Below are positions 42,967 through 53,300 of a DNA stretch of 64,000 nt, in pieces. The position numbers and the translations under genes are program-made. The notes beneath the pieces were generated by a model, which was not told the origin of the DNA, searched no databases, and was given only the letters and a program-made list of their open reading frames with translations. The DNA lies in assembly GCF_007558865.1 (NCBI RefSeq), contig NZ_VLPK01000003.1, positions 124,001 to 188,000 of the forward strand, in the 5' to 3' direction. Within the stretch, counting starts at the first letter, position 1; every line of letters starts with the position of its first letter. The stretch is from Mucilaginibacter corticis. Its GTDB lineage: Bacteria; Bacteroidota; Bacteroidia; Sphingobacteriales; Sphingobacteriaceae.

Positions 42967-44121
42967 ATGAGTACTATTACATCTAAACTACCCCAAGTGG
43001 GCACTACCATATTTACCACCATGTCTGCACTGGCGGCAGAAGTTGGTGCCATTAATCTTTCACAAGGCTTCCCTGATTATGATTGTTCGCCCGAACTGAT
43101 CGAGCTGGTTAATAAAGCCATGAAAGATGGCCATAATCAATATGCGCCTATGGCAGGCGTAAAAGCATTACGCAACCAAATAGCTTACAAAACACAGAAA
43201 TTATACGGAGCCAGTTATGATCCGGATACGGAAATAACCATTACCGCAGGTGGTACGCAGGCAATATTTACCGCCATTAGCGCTATAGTTCATCCAAATG
43301 ATGAGGTAATTGTTTTTGAACCTGCGTTTGATTGCTATGCCCCTGCCATTAAATTAATGGGTGGTGTTGTTAAATCATTGGAACTTGAGCCGGGTAACAA
43401 TTACCGTATCGACTGGGCCATGGTAAAAAAACTGATCAATAACCGTACAAAGCTGATCATCCTTAATTCGCCGCATAACCCTACGGCAACCATTTTGCAT
43501 GAACAGGATATTAACGAACTAAGCGCGATTGTAAAAAACCAGAATATTTTTATACTGAGCGACGAGGTATATGAACATTTGATTTATGATGGCGAAGTAC
43601 ATCATAGCATGGCCCGTTACCCCGAATTACGGCAACGCAGCTTTATAGTAGCATCGTTTGGTAAGTTATTTCATGCCACCGGCTGGAAGGTTGGCTATTG
43701 CCTTGCCCCTGCTTATTTGATGCACGAGTTTAAAAAGATCCACCAGTTTTTGGTTTTCAGCGTAAACTCTGCCGTACAATATGCCATAGCCGAATATTTA
43801 AAAAATGAAGACACTTATTTAAACCTCCCGGCCTTTTTCCAGCAAAAAAGAGATCACTTCAGGAACGGGCTGGCTGCAACGCAATTTGAGCTGTTACCAT
43901 CAAGCGGATCATACTTTCAATCAGTTAAATACGGGCACCTCACAGATGAGAGTGACACTACATTTGCTTTAAGGTTAACAAAAGAAGCCGGGGTGGCTTG
44001 TATCCCTACTTCTGTGTTTTACACAAAGGGTACAGATCATCGTGTTTTGCGATTTTGTTTCGCCAAAAAGCAAGAAACATTGGATGATGCCGTTAATAGA
44101 TTGTTAGATTTTAAACTTTAA
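42967..44121 (+). CDS. ybdL: Methionine aminotransferase (YbdL type, PLP-dependent)
   Basis: 384-residue class I aminotransferase. The PLP lysine is K233 in 'S-F-G-K-L-F-H-A-T-G-W-K-V-G-Y'; 'L-N-S-P-H-N-P-T' and 'S-D-E-V-Y-E-H-L' are the usual cofactor contacts. The length and the N-terminal 'Q-V-G-T-T-I-F-T-T-M-S-A-L-A' match the YbdL/KAT-like group, which uses glutamine, methionine and aromatic amino acids to reaminate keto acids, for example 4-methylthio-2-oxobutanoate in methionine salvage. It is followed 58 bp later by an omega-amidase gene, the expected partner that removes alpha-ketoglutaramate. A TACTTTAG near the ATG could be its -7 box. Confidence 0.9.
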   Translation: MSTITSKLPQVGTTIFTTMSALAAEVGAINLSQGFPDYDCSPELIELVNKAMKDGHNQYAPMAGVKALRNQIAYKTQKLYGASYDPDTEITITAGGTQAIFTAISAIVHPNDEVIVFEPAFDCYAPAIKLMGGVVKSLELEPGNNYRIDWAMVKKLINNRTKLIILNSPHNPTATILHEQDINELSAIVKNQNIFILSDEVYEHLIYDGEVHHSMARYPELRQRSFIVASFGKLFHATGWKVGYCLAPAYLMHEFKKIHQFLVFSVNSAVQYAIAEYLKNEDTYLNLPAFFQQKRDHFRNGLAATQFELLPSSGSYFQSVKYGHLTDESDTTFALRLTKEAGVACIPTSVFYTKGTDHRVLRFCFAKKQETLDDAVNRLLDFKL

Positions 44122-44179
44122 TGCAGAAATTGCGTATTAGTTATTAGTTAAACCAATTAAAGCCGTTACAATATTTGCT

Positions 44180-44956
44180 ATGGAGAATTTAAAGATCACA
44201 TCTTTTCAGGGATATCTGTTTTGGGAAAAAATAGACCAAAATCTGCAAAACATTGCCTTGCGGCTATCTGGTATTCGCGAAAAAACTGATCTGATCATAC
44301 TACCCGAAATGTTTAACACCGGCTTTACCATGAACGCGTCAGAACTGGCTGAGCCCATGGGCGGTAAAACCATGCAGTGGATGCATAAAATAGCCAAACA
44401 ATATGATTGCGTGGTTACCGGCAGTCTGATCATTGCCGAAAAAGGTAAATACTACAACCGTTTAATATGGATGCTGCCCGAAGGCACCTGCAATTATTAT
44501 GACAAAAGGCATCTCTTTGCACTGGGTAAAGAACATCATACTTACACCGCAGGCACTAAAAAGTTAATAGTTGAACTGAAGGGCTGGAAGATCTGCCCAA
44601 TGATCTGCTATGACCTGCGTTTCCCGGTTTGGATGCGAAATGTAAAAGAAACTTATGATCTGCTTTTAATAGTAGCCAACTGGCCCGAACGCAGGGCTTT
44701 ACACTGGCGCACATTGATCCCGGCCCGTGCCGTCGAAAATCAGGCTTATGTTATTGGGGTTAACCGTGTGGGGCACGATGGTAATGAAGTGTATCATTCT
44801 GGCGACTCGACCTGTATAGACCCTAATGGTAATGTGGTTTATTACAAACGCGACGAGGAAGATGTTTATACATTTACCATAGTAGCCGATGAAATTCAAA
44901 AAACGCGTCGTGCTATGCCTTTCCTGAAAGATGCCGACGAGTTTACACTGCTTTAG
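44180..44956 (+). CDS. Omega-amidase (YafV/NIT2-like nitrilase family)
   Basis: 258-residue cytoplasmic carbon-nitrogen hydrolase with the triad E43 ('L-P-E-M-F-N-T-G'), K109 ('Y-D-K-R-H-L-F') and C143 ('M-I-C-Y-D-L-R-F-P'). 'F-A-L-G-K-E-H-H-T-Y-T-A-G' and 'W-P-E-R-R-A-L-H-W-R-T-L' are specific for the YafV/NIT2 group, which hydrolyses alpha-ketoglutaramate and similar dicarboxylate monoamides. Pairing with the aminotransferase at 42967 makes the glutamine transamination pathway irreversible. Start ATG at 44180. Confidence 0.92.
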   Translation: MENLKITSFQGYLFWEKIDQNLQNIALRLSGIREKTDLIILPEMFNTGFTMNASELAEPMGGKTMQWMHKIAKQYDCVVTGSLIIAEKGKYYNRLIWMLPEGTCNYYDKRHLFALGKEHHTYTAGTKKLIVELKGWKICPMICYDLRFPVWMRNVKETYDLLLIVANWPERRALHWRTLIPARAVENQAYVIGVNRVGHDGNEVYHSGDSTCIDPNGNVVYYKRDEEDVYTFTIVADEIQKTRRAMPFLKDADEFTLL

Positions 44957-45020
44957 CCTGCTGATTTTCTTATAGATCTCTGCTTAATTAGTAATTTGCG
45001 TTCCAATTAATATTCGCAAA

Positions 45021-47570
45021 GTGATAAAAGTTTCCCGTGTCTTATTTTTAGCCGTGTTGGTTGTCAGTCTTAATGCATCGGCGCAAAAGAAAAAAGATTA
45101 CACGTCCTACGTTGATCCTTTTATAGGTACCGGCAGCCACGGCCACACTTATCCGGGTGCGGTGATGCCATTTGGAATGGTTCAGTTAAGCCCCGATACG
45201 AGGTTAGAGGGCTGGGATGGCTGCTCAGGCTATCACTATACAGATTCTGTGGTTTATGGCTTTTCGCATACTCATTTAAGCGGTACCGGTATTTTTGATT
45301 ATTGCGATATCTTGTTTATGCCCACCACAGGCACACCGCAGTTTAACAACAAAGATTATAGTTCGCCTTTCAAGAAAAAAAATGAATTTGCATCTCCCGG
45401 CTTTTACAAGACCAGGCTTGATAAGTATAACATTGATGTAGAGCTAACTGCTACTACCCGTGCAGGGATGCATAAGTATACCTATCCATCAACAGAACGG
45501 GCTAATATTATTATCGACCTTAAACACCATGACCAGGTTTTAAATTCATGGATCGAGATCATTAATGACCACGAGATCCGCGGCTACCGCGAATCGAGAA
45601 GCTGGGCTAAAGATCAGCATGTTTACTTTTATGCCAAATTTTCAAAGCCGTTTAAAACGTACGGCATAGCTGTTAATGACCAGCTACAAACCGGTTTAAA
45701 AAAAGCCGAAGGAAAAAACATTAAGCTTTATATCCAGTTTGATAATCCTGGTGAAGTTGTATCTAAAGTGGGCATATCAGCCGTAGGCACTGAAGGCGCT
45801 TTGAAAAATCTTGACGCAGAAATACCCGACTTTGACTTCAAAAAAGTTTTAAAAGCCGCTAAAACCACCTGGATAAACGCGCTTGCAAAAATTGAGGTTG
45901 AAGGCGGCGGCCCCTCTTCACAACAAGAACAACAACAAGCTGCCGACGCGATGGCAAATAGTGATAGCCGACCAGCAGGTAAAAAATCTGAACCGATTGA
46001 TTATGGTAAAATCAAGCGCATCATATTTTATACTGCTTTATACCACAGTATGTTATCGCCAAATATCTACAGTGATGTTGATGGTCAGTACCGTGGCATG
46101 GATCAAAAGATCCATACAGCAGATGGATTTGATTATTATACAGTGTTTTCTTTGTGGGATACTTTCAGGGCAGAACATCCGCTGCTTACCTTAATAGACA
46201 AAAAACGTACGCTTGATTTTGTAAAAAGTTTCCTGGCTATTTATGACCAGCAGGGTTTACTTCCAATCTGGTCATTAGCGTCAAACGAAACCTATTGTAT
46301 GATAGGCAATCATTCTATCCCGGTTATTGTTGATGCCTATGCAAAAGGCATCAGGGACTTTGATGCCGAAAAAGCGTTTGCTGCCATGAAGGCCTCGGTT
46401 AACCGCAATCAATTTGGTTTGGATTCTTATCGTAATAACGGATTGGTTTTAGGCGATAACAACAAAGAATCTGTTTCAAAAACATTAGAATATGCATATG
46501 ACGACTGGTGTATAGCCCAAATGGCAAAAATGTTGAACAAGTTACAGGATTACGCGGAATTTATACAGCGCGCGCAGTATTGGAAAAACGTGCAGAATAA
46601 AGATAATGGCTTTGTACAAGCCCGGGTAAACGGCGATTGGTTTAAGCCTTTTAACCCTACTGATGTTAATAAGAACTATGTGGAAGGTAATGCCTGGCAA
46701 TATACCTTTCTGGCACCACAAGATGTAAACGGACTGATCAACCGTATGGGCGGCATGGCTAAATTTAAATCGAGCCTGAATGAACTATTCACTACCACTG
46801 CCCCATTAACAGGTACCGAAACATCAGACATTACCGGCCTGATAGGCCAATACGCGCACGGTAACGAGCCAAGTCATCATATGGCTTATTTGTTTAATTT
46901 CACAGATGATGCCGACAATACACAGTTTTTCATCAACAAAATATTAAGCGAACAATACAGCAATAAACCCGATGGATTGGCCGGTAACGATGATTGCGGG
47001 CAAATGTCGGCATGGTATGTAATGAGTTCGTTAGGGATCTATAATATCGCCCCGGGTCAGCAACAATTTCAAATTGGTTTGCCGCAATTTGATAAAGCGG
47101 TTATAAATCTTGAAAATGGAAAAAAATTCACCATCCTCAACTCCGGGGCTTCTGTAGCGCGTAATAACATCTATCTGCAGGGCATGAACCTGAACAAAAA
47201 GTCGTACGACAAATTATACCTTGACTATGCGGACATAGCCAACGGCGGAGATTTTGAGGTTTACGCCGGTCGTTTAGCTAATAAAATATTTATGCAAGAC
47301 CTTGAAAAACCGGTTTCAGCGATTACTGATGATCTGATTGTACCTAACCCGGTTATTACCTTATTAAATACATTTGCCCCTCCAACGCATGCCGAGATCA
47401 GAAGTAATGATATTGAGGCCAACGTTATTTATTATACTATGGATGGGTCTGTTCCTACCACTTCATCAAACGTGTATAGCAAACCTATCCCGGTAACGGC
47501 AAAAACAACAATTAAAGCTATTGCGGTTAAAAACGGAAAATCAAGTTTTATTACAGAAGCGCATTTTTAA
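45021..47570 (+). CDS. Secreted exo-alpha-mannosidase-like enzyme, GH92 (GTG start)
   Basis: 849 residues, GTG start at 45021, signal peptide ending A-S-A before Q-K. Canonical GH92 motifs: 'D-P-F-I-G-T-G-S-H-G-H-T-Y-P-G-A', 'P-F-G-M-V-Q-L-S-P-D-T', 'G-F-S-H-T-H-L-S-G-T-G', 'F-S-L-W-D-T-F-R-A-E-H-P-L', 'G-N-E-P-S-H-H-M' and 'G-N-D-D-C-G-Q-M-S-A-W-Y'. GH92 enzymes are calcium-dependent and usually attack alpha-mannose in N-glycans or yeast mannan. The last 70 residues ('Y-Y-T-M-D-G-S-V-P-T-T-S-S') are a chitobiase C-terminal-like beta-sandwich. A Q/A/D-rich insert lies near residues 298-320. It stands outside the 24-38 kb cluster but is of the same class. Confidence 0.94.
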   Translation: MIKVSRVLFLAVLVVSLNASAQKKKDYTSYVDPFIGTGSHGHTYPGAVMPFGMVQLSPDTRLEGWDGCSGYHYTDSVVYGFSHTHLSGTGIFDYCDILFMPTTGTPQFNNKDYSSPFKKKNEFASPGFYKTRLDKYNIDVELTATTRAGMHKYTYPSTERANIIIDLKHHDQVLNSWIEIINDHEIRGYRESRSWAKDQHVYFYAKFSKPFKTYGIAVNDQLQTGLKKAEGKNIKLYIQFDNPGEVVSKVGISAVGTEGALKNLDAEIPDFDFKKVLKAAKTTWINALAKIEVEGGGPSSQQEQQQAADAMANSDSRPAGKKSEPIDYGKIKRIIFYTALYHSMLSPNIYSDVDGQYRGMDQKIHTADGFDYYTVFSLWDTFRAEHPLLTLIDKKRTLDFVKSFLAIYDQQGLLPIWSLASNETYCMIGNHSIPVIVDAYAKGIRDFDAEKAFAAMKASVNRNQFGLDSYRNNGLVLGDNNKESVSKTLEYAYDDWCIAQMAKMLNKLQDYAEFIQRAQYWKNVQNKDNGFVQARVNGDWFKPFNPTDVNKNYVEGNAWQYTFLAPQDVNGLINRMGGMAKFKSSLNELFTTTAPLTGTETSDITGLIGQYAHGNEPSHHMAYLFNFTDDADNTQFFINKILSEQYSNKPDGLAGNDDCGQMSAWYVMSSLGIYNIAPGQQQFQIGLPQFDKAVINLENGKKFTILNSGASVARNNIYLQGMNLNKKSYDKLYLDYADIANGGDFEVYAGRLANKIFMQDLEKPVSAITDDLIVPNPVITLLNTFAPPTHAEIRSNDIEANVIYYTMDGSVPTTSSNVYSKPIPVTAKTTIKAIAVKNGKSSFITEAHF

Positions 47571-47584
47571 TTAAAGAAGTTATT

Positions 47585-47923
47585 ATGGCCTACGACGAAC
47601 AATTAGCGGATAAAATAAGAGAAGCATTAGCTGCACATAATATTACTGACGTTGAAGAAAAGAAGATGTTTCGCGGGCTCTGTTTTATGGTTAACGGCAA
47701 GATGTGTGTTTGCGCCAGTCAAAATGAAATGCTTTGCCGCATAGGTCCCGAATACGTTGACGCATTGGAGTTAAACGGCGTACGCGGGATGATCCGCAAC
47801 GGTAAAACATTAAAAGACTTTGTGTTTGTAAGCAATGAGGCCATGAAAACAAAAAAAGAGTTTGACAGTTGGATAAGCAAAGCCCTATCATTTAACAAAT
47901 TTGCCAAAGCAAGCAAAAAGTAA
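47585..47923 (+). CDS. TfoX/Sxy N-terminal domain protein
   Basis: 112 residues. 'E-E-K-K-M-F-R-G-L-C-F-M-V-N-G-K-M' and 'G-M-I-R-N-G-K-T-L-K-D-F-V-F-V' match the TfoX N-terminal domain, here without the C-terminal domain of the competence regulator Sxy/TfoX. Short single-domain forms are common and not known to control competence. It starts 14 bp after the GH92 stop and may be co-transcribed with it, although the link looks accidental. Confidence 0.85.
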   Translation: MAYDEQLADKIREALAAHNITDVEEKKMFRGLCFMVNGKMCVCASQNEMLCRIGPEYVDALELNGVRGMIRNGKTLKDFVFVSNEAMKTKKEFDSWISKALSFNKFAKASKK

Positions 47924-48040
47924 AATCTCTAAAATAGCCGTTACAAAGCTTTGCTTATGAAATTTTAATATTAAAATTGCGTTGTTACGTATTTACAAAC
48001 CGGCCATTATTTTGAGCCAATAATTTTACATCTTTACCGA

Positions 48041-50356
48041 ATGTTCAGACGTATAAAAAACCGATACCTGAGATACTTTGTCATCTTTATCTATTCTGTT
48101 ATTATTTTCTTTTGTGCTGTTGAGTTAAACTTTCTTTGGCTGTTTGGCTACACGCCTGATATGCAGGACATTAAAACACCAAGTATGTCTGTTGGCTCGC
48201 AGGTATATACTGCCGATGGTAAATTGATTGGCGAATACTATCATGAAAATCGCTCGCCGGTTGAATATAAAGAGATCTCGCCAAGCATTGTACACGCGTT
48301 GGTAGCTACAGAAGATGTAAGGTTTTACAAGCATGGCGGTGTTGATTTTTATTCGTTTTTAACCAGTGTCCTTTCTACTGCCAAAGGCGATAAACGCGGC
48401 GGCAGTACCATTACCCAACAGCTGGCAAAAAACCTTTTCTCTACCCGTAAAAGAAAATCGCAGGGCTTGCTACGGCACGTACCTGTTTTGCGTACGCTGA
48501 TCTCAAAATGTAAAGAATGGTTAACTGCTTATAAAATTGAGCACATTTATAATAAAGAAGAGATCCTGACACTTTATTTAAATACTGTTCCCTTTGGTAA
48601 CAACTCTTTCGGTATCAAAACTGCAACATTAAAATTCTTTGATAAAACACCTGATGCCGTTACCCCTGCCGAAGCAGCTACGCTGATCGGTATGCTTAAA
48701 GCAACGTCAACTTATAACCCCATCAATAACCCTGACCGGTCTCTTGAAAGAAGAAATACCGTATTGGGGCAAATGGAGAAATATAATTACCTGACCAAAG
48801 CCGAGTTTGACAATTATAGTAAAATGCCCCTCGGTTTGAATTTAAGTTATGTTGAAAATGATTCGCATGGCGATTCTTATATCCGTGAGGCAGTTGAACG
48901 CTGGTTAAAAAAATGGTGTAAAGACAATGATTATGATCTTTATGAGGACGGTTTAAAGATCTATACCACCATCGATTCGCGTTTGCAGGAGTATGCAGAA
49001 GAAGCCGTTGCCGAAAAAATGAAAATGCTGCAAAAGCGTTTTGATAATATCTGGGGAATCAAAAACCCTTGGCGCGATTCGAAAGGAGTTGAGATCGTAG
49101 ATTTTTTACCTAAAGCTGAGCAGCATTTGCCTATCTATAAATTATTGTTAGCCAAATATCACGGCGACATGACACAGGTAAATAAATACTTTGAAACGCC
49201 TAAACGCATGAAAGTATTTACCTGGAAAGGTGAAAAAGACACTACTTTTTCAAGTGTCGATTCTATAAAATACTATACCCGTATATTAAACACCGGTATG
49301 ATGACCATTGAGCCGTCAAGCGGAAAAATTAAAGTCTGGGTGGGCGGTATCAACCATAAATACTTTAATTATGACCACGTAAACCAGGCAAAAAGACAGG
49401 CTGGTTCAACATTTAAACCTTTTGCTTACTTAACAGCTTTGGACAATGGTTATTCGCCATGCGACAAGTTTACAGACCAACCAGTTTCTATAAAATATAC
49501 CGACGAAGGCAAAGACCAGGTTTGGGCGCCAAACAATGCCGATTTCCATTTCAGTTACCAGGAGATGTCATTACGCTGGGCTATGGGTAAATCTGTAAAT
49601 TCAATCACAGCACAACTCACCGAAAAAGTAGGCTGGGATAAAATCGTAAGCTATGCGCACAAATGCGGTATTGAAAGCCCCTTAAAAGCAGTCCCTTCTG
49701 TTTCATTAGGATCAAACGATGTCTCTGTATATGAAATGGTACGCGCTTACAGTACCTTCCTGAATAAAGGCGAAAAAATTGACCCGCTGTTGGTTACCAA
49801 AATAACCGATCATGACGGAAACACTATACAGGAGTTTGTTTTGAAAACAGAACGCGCCATAAGTGAAGAGGTTGCATGGCTGATGCTCTACATGTTTAGG
49901 GGTGGTATGGAAGAACCGGGCGGAACATCGCAGGCATTGTGGGAGTACAACGGTTTATGGAAAAAAGACAACCAGATTGGCGGTAAAACCGGCACTTCGT
50001 CTGACTATGTTGATGGCTGGTATATGGGTATTACTAAGGACCTGGTTACCGGGATTTGGGTAGGTGCCGATGACCGTAGCGTTCATTTTAACACTTCTGA
50101 AAGTGGTGAAGGATCACACACCGCGTTACCGATATTCGGTAGTTTTATGGAAAGAGTATATGCTGATAAGCAATCAGGTTATACTTATGGGCCATTCCCA
50201 AAACCATGGACAAAAATTACCAAAAGTTATGATTGCCCATCTCCAAGGATCTCTGCCGATACAACTGCTAATGATAGTTTAAAAATGCCTTTGGATACAG
50301 TAAACGGTTTTCAGAACACCGATCCAAAACCGCCCGGCGAGCAACAGGTAAATTAA
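48041..50356 (+). CDS. Class A penicillin-binding protein (PBP1A type)
   Basis: 771-residue bifunctional murein synthase of the inner membrane. TM helix at residues 11-33, glycosyltransferase domain (GT51) at about 65-250 with E91 in 'E-D-V-R-F-Y-K-H-G-G' and 'G-G-S-T-I-T-Q-Q-L-A-K-N', and transpeptidase domain from about 395 with S456-T-F-K459, 'K-S-V-N-S-I-T' (S-x-N) and K649-T-G-T-S. It builds glycan strands and cross-links them. The region between the domains carries a long insert. The C-terminal tail is proline-rich. Free-standing; the fusion gene at 50395 starts 38 bp later and may share transcription. Confidence 0.95.
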   Translation: MFRRIKNRYLRYFVIFIYSVIIFFCAVELNFLWLFGYTPDMQDIKTPSMSVGSQVYTADGKLIGEYYHENRSPVEYKEISPSIVHALVATEDVRFYKHGGVDFYSFLTSVLSTAKGDKRGGSTITQQLAKNLFSTRKRKSQGLLRHVPVLRTLISKCKEWLTAYKIEHIYNKEEILTLYLNTVPFGNNSFGIKTATLKFFDKTPDAVTPAEAATLIGMLKATSTYNPINNPDRSLERRNTVLGQMEKYNYLTKAEFDNYSKMPLGLNLSYVENDSHGDSYIREAVERWLKKWCKDNDYDLYEDGLKIYTTIDSRLQEYAEEAVAEKMKMLQKRFDNIWGIKNPWRDSKGVEIVDFLPKAEQHLPIYKLLLAKYHGDMTQVNKYFETPKRMKVFTWKGEKDTTFSSVDSIKYYTRILNTGMMTIEPSSGKIKVWVGGINHKYFNYDHVNQAKRQAGSTFKPFAYLTALDNGYSPCDKFTDQPVSIKYTDEGKDQVWAPNNADFHFSYQEMSLRWAMGKSVNSITAQLTEKVGWDKIVSYAHKCGIESPLKAVPSVSLGSNDVSVYEMVRAYSTFLNKGEKIDPLLVTKITDHDGNTIQEFVLKTERAISEEVAWLMLYMFRGGMEEPGGTSQALWEYNGLWKKDNQIGGKTGTSSDYVDGWYMGITKDLVTGIWVGADDRSVHFNTSESGEGSHTALPIFGSFMERVYADKQSGYTYGPFPKPWTKITKSYDCPSPRISADTTANDSLKMPLDTVNGFQNTDPKPPGEQQVN

Positions 50357-50394
50357 ATATGATTTAGTAAATTAGCCGCGATTTATTAGAATTT

Positions 50395-53300
50395 ATGGAT
50401 AGCAACTTCTCCCCTATAAATAAGGTAAAAAAATATTCATTTATTTTAATTTGCTTTATCGGCTTGTTGCTAAATAGTCCGTTTTCTAAAGCGCAATATT
50501 TCGGGCAAAATAAAGTGCGCTACAAGAACCTTAAATTCAAGGTTTATAAAACCCCGCATTTCGAGATCTATTACTATCTGAAAAACGATAGTATGATCAA
50601 ACGCTTTGCACAGGAAAGCGAATTGTGGTACACCCTACACCAGCAGGTTTTCAGGGATACGTTTAGAAATGCTAATCCTATTATCCTGTATGCCAATCAC
50701 CCCGATTTCCAGCAAACTACGGCTATTGATGGCGAAATAGATGTGGGCACGGGCGGTATCACCGAAGGTTTGAAGAACCGCGTGGTTATGCCGGTTATGG
50801 AAAATAATCAAATGACCAGGCACGTAATCGGCCACGAATTGGTTCACGCCTTTCAATATCATTTGCTGTTGGGGAAAGAAGATAATCAATACGAGAATAT
50901 TAACAATCTCCCGTTATGGATGATCGAGGGTATGGCCGAGTATCTTTCATTGGGTAAAAAAGACTCGTACACCGCCATGTGGATGCGCGATGCTTACCTG
51001 AATCATGATATCCCCACAGTTAAAGACCTTACCGAGAGCAATAAATACTTCCCTTATCGATACGGCGAGGCGTTCTGGAGTTTTATAGGATCGACTTATG
51101 GCGATACTATTATCACACCTTTTTTTAAAAACACAGCACGCTTTGGCTTGTCATACGGTATAAGGCGCACTTTTGGCTATGATGATAAAACGCTGTCACA
51201 ACTTTGGAAAACCTCGATTGAAAATACCTACAAGCCTTATTTAAAAGATACAGTACAAAAGCCTGTAGGTCAGCTAATTGTAAGCGATAAAAATTCAGGT
51301 AAAATGAACGTGGCCCCTGCCATAAGCCCTGATGGCAAGTATCTGGCTTTTTTATCCGAAAAGAACCTGTTTACAATAGACCTCTTTTTGGCCGATGCAA
51401 AAACAGGTGTAGTCATCAAAAAGCTCACCAGTAAAGTATCGAACACCCATATCGACGAGTTTAACTTTATTGAATCAGCGGGTACGTGGTCGCCGGATGG
51501 TAAGAAGTTTGCGTTCAGCGTATTCAACAAGGGCAGAAACCGGATGCTGGTGGTTGAAGTACCAAGCGGGCGTATACTTGAGGATGTCTCAATGGAAAAG
51601 GCCGAACAGTTCAGTAACCTGTCATGGTCGCCTAAAGGTGATGAAATAGTTTTCCAGGGATTATCAGAAGGCCAAGTAGATCTATACCTATATAACTTCA
51701 ACTCGAAAAAAGTCACGCAGTTAACTAATGATAAGTATTCAGATTACCAGCCAAGTTTTTCAAGGGATGGCAAAAAGATCGTCTTCGCAAGTGACCGTAC
51801 AACTTATGATCGCACATTATCGCAGGACATAACTTTTAACCTGGCAGAATATGATCTGGCTACGGGTAAGATAACCGATATACCTGTATTTAACGGGGCA
51901 AATAATTTAAACCCACAATATTCGTCAGACGGCAGCGAGATCTATTTCCTGTCTAACCGCGATGGTTTCCGTAATATGTACCGCTATAATATTTCCAGCG
52001 GTAAAACCGAGCAGATGACGGATTTATTTACCGGTATTTGCGGTATAACAGAATTTTCGCCGGCTTTAAGTATATCAGCTAATAATGATATTGTTTACTC
52101 CTATTATCGTGCTCAAAAATACTCGTTATATAATGCAAAGGCATCCGAATTTACCCCGAAAACTGTTGGCGGTGCAGAAACTAATTTCGACGCTGCCATG
52201 CTGCCGCCTGCCCGTGCAGTCGGAGTCGATCTGATCAACTCTAATCTTAAAAATTATTTAGCTTATCAAAAGATCCCGACCGATTCGATTAAAAATCAAC
52301 CCTATAAGCCAAAGTTCAAATTGGATTATTTGGCGAGTAGCGGTGTTGGTGTATCAGTAAGCTCATATGGTAACGGTGGATTAGCCAGTGGTGTTCAGGG
52401 TATATTCAGCGATATTTTGGGCCGCAATCAGATCTATGCAGGCGCTGCTATAAATGGCGAAATATATGATTTTGGGGCACAGGTTATTTATATCAACCAG
52501 GAAGGCCGATGGAACTGGGGTGGCGGCTTATCGCATATTCCATACCAATTTGCAAATTATAATGTTGTTAATACCACGCATATTTTCAATAACAAAACGA
52601 TACCGGTTACCGAAGAGCGGTTTGATATTATACGCATTTTTCAGGATCAGGCATCTTTGTTTACATCCTACCCGCTTTCTAAATCAACCAGAATCGAGTT
52701 TGGCGGAGGGCTTTCCCGATATTATTACAGGGTTGACCGGTACAGTACATTCTACGATACGTCCGGCAAGTTCATTGATAATCAAAAGAATCATATATCA
52801 AACCAAACTTATAACACAGATCCCTCAAATACGGGTACTGCCCTAATTCCATTTACCACTTATCAAGTAAATGCTTCACTTATTGGCGATAACTCTTTTT
52901 TCGGTGTAGCTGCTCCTCTTGACGGATTTCGTTATCGAATAGAGGGCGAAATAGATATGGGTACATATAAATTTTTTGCACCTACAATTGATGTTAGAAA
53001 ATATGTGCGTGTAGCACCGGTTACCTTTGCTGCGCGTTTATATGGCTACGGCAGGTTTGGAGCATCATCAAATAACAATAGCGGCCTTTATCCATTATTT
53101 ATAGGTTATCCTTTTTGGATACGCGGGTATGAGGCACAGACTTTTTATGGAACCAATAATAAAACGCCAACTAATAATTTTACGATAAATCAACTGTCAG
53201 GTGATAGAATGGCAGTTGCTAATTTCGAAGTCAGGTTACCATTTACAGGGCCCGAAAAATTAGCACAGATCAAATCAAAGTTTTTATTTACTGATTTGAA

